DNA from: Dryococelus australis
Lineage: Eukaryota; Arthropoda; Insecta; Phasmatodea; Phasmatidae
Direction: 5' to 3'
Assembly (NCBI GenBank): GCA_029891345.1
Contig: CM056994.1
Span: 60,853,251-60,917,250, forward strand
Length of the DNA: 64,000 nucleotides
Below are positions 59,701 to 64,000 of the stretch, in pieces (the first letter of the stretch is position 1; the number at the start of each line of letters is the position of its first letter). A program made the position numbers and the translations under genes. The notes under the pieces are model-generated. The model did not search any database, was not told the origin of the DNA, and saw nothing but the letters and a program-made list of their open reading frames with translations.

Positions 59701-60215
59701 CCTCCTCTATTGCGACACCAATTCCCTAATCTATTCTTTTGCTTGTGAGGACACCTATAAGTTAATTACCCGAGATTTAAAGCCACGGTTTGATACATCC
59801 AACTATATGCTTGATAATCTGCAGTGATTCCCTTACGAGAACAAAGGCCGTACCAGGGTGATGAAAGATGAATGTGCTGGGCACATAATCACACACTTTG
59901 TGTGTTTACATCCTAAGCTTTACGCATATGTTGTTGCGAATGAGCAATGTTTACATAAGGCGAAGGGTGTAAAACCCTACATGTTGCAATCACTCAGGTA
60001 CGAGGATTATCGAAATTGCCTCGAGACCTGTACAAGGGTTCTGGGGACCCAATATCAGTTCCATTCACGTGCTCATCAAGTCTACACCGAACGTGTAACA
60101 AAGGTAGTGTTGTCAGGTATGGATGATAAGCAGTACATTGAGGCATATGGAATACCAACCTTACTTTGGGGGCACTATAGAATACCTGGACTTTTTCCTC
60201 CATATAACATTTTCA
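56800..60215 (+). pseudogene. Decayed protein-primed family B DNA polymerase of Polinton/Maverick type
   Basis: Fragments follow the canonical order. N-terminal blocks: RPVRLSIS (56822), GLKEFSGRGSGRVLK, VNVHCPEGLCFHYAVL, then DIRKFEENNSISINVY (57290). Then a C-x2-C and DHNH...RGHAHNMCN finger-like block with FHNLQNYDAHFLIK (58010-58196). Exonuclease region: LRFIDLFQFMSASLE, LRMDTCLLVDVFENFR and TAPSLSWDALL (58350-58800). Polymerase motif A YLDINGLY follows a TGA at 58963; EVDLYFL and KYVIH; motif B region ends NSVY then TAA where glycine is expected (59428). Motif C reads YCDTNSLIY, so the second catalytic aspartate is asparagine. Last blocks are HPKLYAY, KGVKPYML, LSGMDDKQYI and LLWGHYRIPG. 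At least five stops or shifts make it dead. Known family: mobile Polintons and related adinto-like viruses. No integrase, ATPase or capsid gene is seen beside it. Confidence 0.9.
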
Positions 60216-61380
60216 ACACCACAAATTTATTGACCTCCCACCAGCACAGCACCAATGACATTCATCTGCCGCCACCACACTCACCACCTATTCCACACTT
60301 ATCGCAGCTGACTACAGCTGTCTGCAACTGTTTACACACCTGTTGCATAACTATCAATGCTGCTGCCACTACCTGTTTGCCTAACTGTAAGGCATGACAT
60401 AACTTCAGTATCAGCTCTCTTGATAAAAGTGTCTTCGATCCAATTTCCTTGCCATTTTACAATTAGGAAGAAGAAATTAACATCTTCTATGTTTAAATTG
60501 GAAATATGTGTGTGTGTGTTGTAAACAGTAATTTGGCTTGTGTGAGTGTCTGCAAATATATTCCCAGATGTGACAAGTTAAAGAAAGCCTTCAGAGCGCA
60601 TCTTTATAGCCACCTCAAGAGATTGTCAATATAGTATATAGTTAGGAAAGAGACGATTTCCACATCGATATAGTTTTTTAATTAATTTTTTGATGATTTT
60701 GAAGATTGTTTGTTGATATGGGTTTTTTTTGTATAAGAATCTCTTAAATTGTGTATTAGTGTATGTAAATATTAACTTGATTTGTAAAGAAGCTAAAGTA
60801 TTTGAATAATGTTTTTAGTAAGTAATGACCTGTTTTGTTTCATAATGTCAGAAAATAATGATTTTTGTAAAGTAATCTTGTTTTTACCCTAAAGTCTTTT
60901 ATTTGGTAAAAACAATAGTTGTGATTGAACAAATGTTTGTTGTGAATTGAATTTTTTTTTGTGTGACATTGTAAATATTTACCTCATTATAATTATGATT
61001 TTGAAAAGAATATCTTATAATAAAAAATTTTATAATATAAATAAATAGTATGCATGTCTTGTTATTTATTTCTAATACCTCATTTCACTCACATTTTTTC
61101 AATAATAATATATAAACTTTGATGGTAACAGTCTAAGAATATGTCATGAAAGAAACCTGCACTGAAATGAATAAATTTTTGCAAAGAAACGAGGAAGCAG
61201 GTTAAACCTTAATCCACTCAAACTGCTGAAATTGAAGGTTGATGAAGAATACACAATGCCCTGCTGGCCAAATTTTGTGACATCCCAGGGGGGCATATTG
61301 AAAGCAAGCTCCGAATATCTTTACTGAGGCAGGTACAAAAAGACCTTTGACCATCCTTGCCTACAAGAAAGTTTCTCCAG
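60216..61380. other. No gene seen beyond the PolB end
   Basis: A Pro/His/Thr-rich extension of the last PolB frame runs to a stop at 60397 and looks like read-through of CA-rich DNA. The rest is AT-rich with AATAAA-like stretches (61025, 61040) and no domain. Confidence 0.4.
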
Positions 61381-61384
61381 CTAA

Positions 61385-61640
61385 AACTTTTTCGTCTGCA
61401 CCAAACAGAATCCAGTGAACATTTTAAACACACTGTCGACATCGTACAGAGCTCCTCCTCCCAAAAAGAAAGAAACAAATAAGTACAAAATCAAGAAACA
61501 AAATTGACCTTTCAATACAATTAACACTTTCAATAAATTTAACCCTTTCATTAAATTTGATATCAAATTAATTAGGTCAATCAAAAAAGGCGACATCCCT
61601 TTGATCTGAAACCATCACACCCCTACTACTGATAATGTTC
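61385..61640 (+). repeat. Dispersed LINE-ORF1-like repeat, copy 2
   Basis: CATCGTACAGAGCTCCTCCT then CCCAAAAAGAAAGAAA (61438-61474) matches the reverse strand at 46800-46850 and the forward strand at 5085-5125. Further down it shares the AT-rich AAATTTGAT block and GGCGACATCCC...CACCCCTACTACT with 5335-5382. Confidence 0.5.
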
Positions 61641-61852
61641 TTGATACAGCCGACTTGCTGCTCTTCCGTTACCTTCACAAGGATAATGTTTGTGCATTCC
61701 GAAAACGTGCTCCCGACCAAGAAGCCCTGCTTCGAATCTAACACGCGTGTCAATTAGCAAAATCAAGCAATTTTATGTGAGTACTCCTGTCCTGCCAAAG
61801 ACTGTCCTGCCTGAACGATTTATTTTTCGTCCCGCCAACTGAGTGATTATTT

Positions 61853-62095
61853 ACATATCCATTCACGGTTACTTCAGCCTTTTCTGAATCCCTGCTAAAG
61901 TTCGACTTCCAGGATATTCCTCTGACTCGTGCAAACTAAGCTTAACTAATTATGTAAAATTACACCAGATGACAACGCACCGCATTCGTGCGCACTCAGT
62001 GTAACAGAATTTTGCAAAAAAACTATTTCTCACTAGGCGCTGCCAACATATCTATTTTCTCCAGTTTTTTATTCAAATTATTTATAAATATATGT
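61853..62095 (-). mobile_element. MITE M3, reverse partial copy
   Basis: Starts CATATCCATTCACGGTTACT then TCAGCCTTTTCTGAATCCCT and continues CTGACTCGTGCAAACTAAGC and ACAACGCACCGCATTCGTGC, the reverse of 26340-26565. It is lost in a TA/TG microsatellite (62086-62150). Confidence 0.65.
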
Positions 62096-62561
62096 ATATA
62101 TGTGTGTGATTGTGTGTGTTTGTGTGTGTATGCGTGTGTGTGCGTGTGGATGCACGTGCGTAGTTTGTGTTTTAAATTGTCTTGGTAGTGTGGCATGTGT
62201 ATGTATACACATATACACGAGGTAACACAGGATGGAATGTGTTAATTTAAGAGAAAAATATTCCTTACAAGAAATAGTCAAAAATAAAATTTATTTTCTC
62301 CACAAATTCAAAATTGCGGCTATTATGCGCCCCAGAAAATTGAATTTAAATAAAAATTTCTTTAAAAATCTGAAAACTTATTGGAGCCTAAACAACAAAA
62401 TTTTGGGCCATGTTACAGAAATGGAGCTACTTATTAAACTGTAGGAATTTGGTTGTAATATCGCCCCCCTTTCAGTACCCTAATGTAGAAATAAACAAAA
62501 AACGTTGTTTGGATTTTCTTGGATTAGCTGTTTTCGAGATATCACAAAGTTCATATTTTAA

Positions 62562-62984
62562 AATGTTTACATATAAAATAAATACTTTTAAAAGCCCTGC
62601 TTAAGATCTACTTGCATGCACGTTGTGCATTATTCCGCCTTATGGGAAATTAACATTGCCATGGACCTCATCACTTTATTCATGCGCCGGTCAAGTGAAA
62701 CTATGACATTATTAGATAAGTAAATATTTTACAAAATTTGCTCATTTTTACACTTCGGTGCATTGAAAAAAACAGAAAAATAAAGAAATAATTTAAGTTA
62801 TCACAAATGGTTACTTAACACTTTTTATTCGACGTTAAGATATGGAACTACTTCCCATTCATTGTTACCTACTTTACTGGGCGCATGTCACTCAGTGCGC
62901 TCGGTAAAATATATGCAGGTAGGACTAGTAAATTTTCTCTAATGTTGATTTCAATAGTGCTCACTTCATCGTGAACAGCTTTCA
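62562..62984 (+). mobile_element. MITE M2, forward copy with decayed left TIR
   Basis: The left TIR is reduced to AAAATAAATACTTTT. The interior AAAAGCCCTGCTTAAGATCT, TTTATTCATGCGCCGGTCAA, TTCGACGTTAAGATATGGAA is typical. Right end TAGTGCTCACTTCATCGTGA then ACAGCTTTCA. Confidence 0.75.
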
Positions 62985-63750
62985 ATGCCTGATAGGTACG
63001 CAGTCTGAATCACAGTGTAACCGAACAAGCAGACATCTTCCAGACTTACATACATGCAGGCCCTGAATTGCCTTGTTAGTGATGTTAAGATGCGACGACA
63101 AGTAACAACGGAGGCAAAGGGCGTCGTTAGTCCCGGAGGACACGGGCTTTGACTAATTGGATAACAATCACCGCACAATCACTTGGGGGATTGCTACTGA
63201 CTAAATATTCACATTTACGGCATTTAATGAAGAAAAAATTATAGAATGCATGAAGTGTAAGTTAACAGCCTAGAGTGCCTAGATATGCCTAGAGTGGACT
63301 TCCCCAGGTTAAATTTTCTGAACACTCCAGCTGCGGTTCGAGGGATGAACACCACGTCGCGCTAGTCCATTTTCGTGGCGTGTGGGTGGGGAATGTCGGC
63401 GACGTTGCCACATTGACATCTACCCTCTCTCTCTCACTCATACTCCATCTCTGTCCGCCCAGTCCCAGCACCGCAAGAGTAGAAAGTGTTCTGAATGTGT
63501 GGTATATCCACACGCTGGAACAGAGAAGATGGCAGACACCCGAGTTCCTTTCTCACGTCGTACATATCCGTTTACGAAAAGATTACAAGTTCTGTAAAAC
63601 ATATGTAAGAACAAAATGTAACATAATGTACCCATAAATAACGGGGAACGTTGCGTATTACTTATACGGTCATAATAAAATAATAAACACCACTTGATAA
63701 AATACGCGATAACTGTGGATTTATCTTCGATATATACATCTTATCACACA
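62985..63750. other. No gene seen
   Basis: Overlapping frames around 63290-63640 on both strands have no domain; the stretch is locally GC-rich with a CT tract (63424-63440). Confidence 0.35.
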
Positions 63751-63759
63751 TATGCACTG

Positions 63760-63850
63760 TAAGTGGTTTGTGTAGCTCACTGAGTTAGTGCACAGGTCTG
63801 TGCCACGTAATTGTAGGTTTTAGAGTTCAAGTTTCCGATGGGTATCGAGT
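63760..63850 (+). mobile_element. Possible tRNA-like SINE head
   Basis: GTAGCTCACTGAGTTAGTGC is A-box-like (one mismatch) and TTTTAGAGTTCAAGTTTCC some 40 bases later is a weak B box. No complete cloverleaf. Confidence 0.35.
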
Positions 63851-64000
63851 TTTTTATGTGACACATTTTGGCTGTTTATAACTTATTTTATTGTTAGAAA
63901 ATGATTATTTCCAGAATATCTTTGTCTAAAAGTAATAATACCCAAGTACCACCACAGTACAGTCAACGAGCAGTGGTTGTTTGTTAATCACATAGATTGT

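Overview
This window looks like nuclear DNA of an arthropod, probably an insect with a large, AT-rich, repeat-laden genome. The reasons are: no dense operon-like coding; many short terminal-inverted-repeat (TIR) elements; tRNA-derived SINEs; R1/Jockey-type non-LTR retrotransposons; a Polinton-type DNA polymerase; (TA)n and poly-G/poly-C tracts; and one gene with a phase-consistent intron. I cannot name the species. I found no intact conventional host gene, no rRNA and no convincing functional tRNA. All calls are by eye from translation and motif memory.

Layout. 1-1.84 kb: reverse-strand copy of an unrecognised cysteine-rich gene, cut by the window edge. 2-5 kb: no gene. 5-13 kb: dispersed repeats, including a hAT-type MITE with a perfect 8-bp target duplication, a TTAA-flanked element, a poly(A) retroposon, a SINE pair and the first members of a MITE superfamily. 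15.4-18.9 kb (-): decayed gene with a Mutator-like transposase domain and a YqaJ-type nuclease domain, with one inferred intron. 24.2-25.3 kb (-): Jockey/CR1-like reverse transcriptase remnant. 26-42 kb: MITE-dense zone with nested insertions. 43.7-46.9 kb (-): R1-like LINE with endonuclease, RT and C-terminal zinc-finger remnants. 49.5-52.1 kb (+): second, more complete copy of the cysteine-rich gene, ending at a stop followed by AATAAA. 53.6-55.2 kb: tRNA-like and minisatellite tandem arrays. 56.2-60.4 kb (+): decayed protein-primed family B DNA polymerase of Polinton/Maverick type. 61-64 kb: further repeats.

Two things stand out. First, the inverted pair of cysteine-rich genes shares an N-terminal domain followed by about three alternating two-module repeats, and I recognise no family. 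Second, one MITE superfamily (short ~240-bp, long ~425-bp and related ~420-bp forms with a common TIR) accounts for about 18 insertions, some nested so that their order can be read. The Mutator/YqaJ gene and the PolB are both broken by stops and frameshifts, so the window reads mostly as a graveyard of mobile DNA rather than a working pathway.
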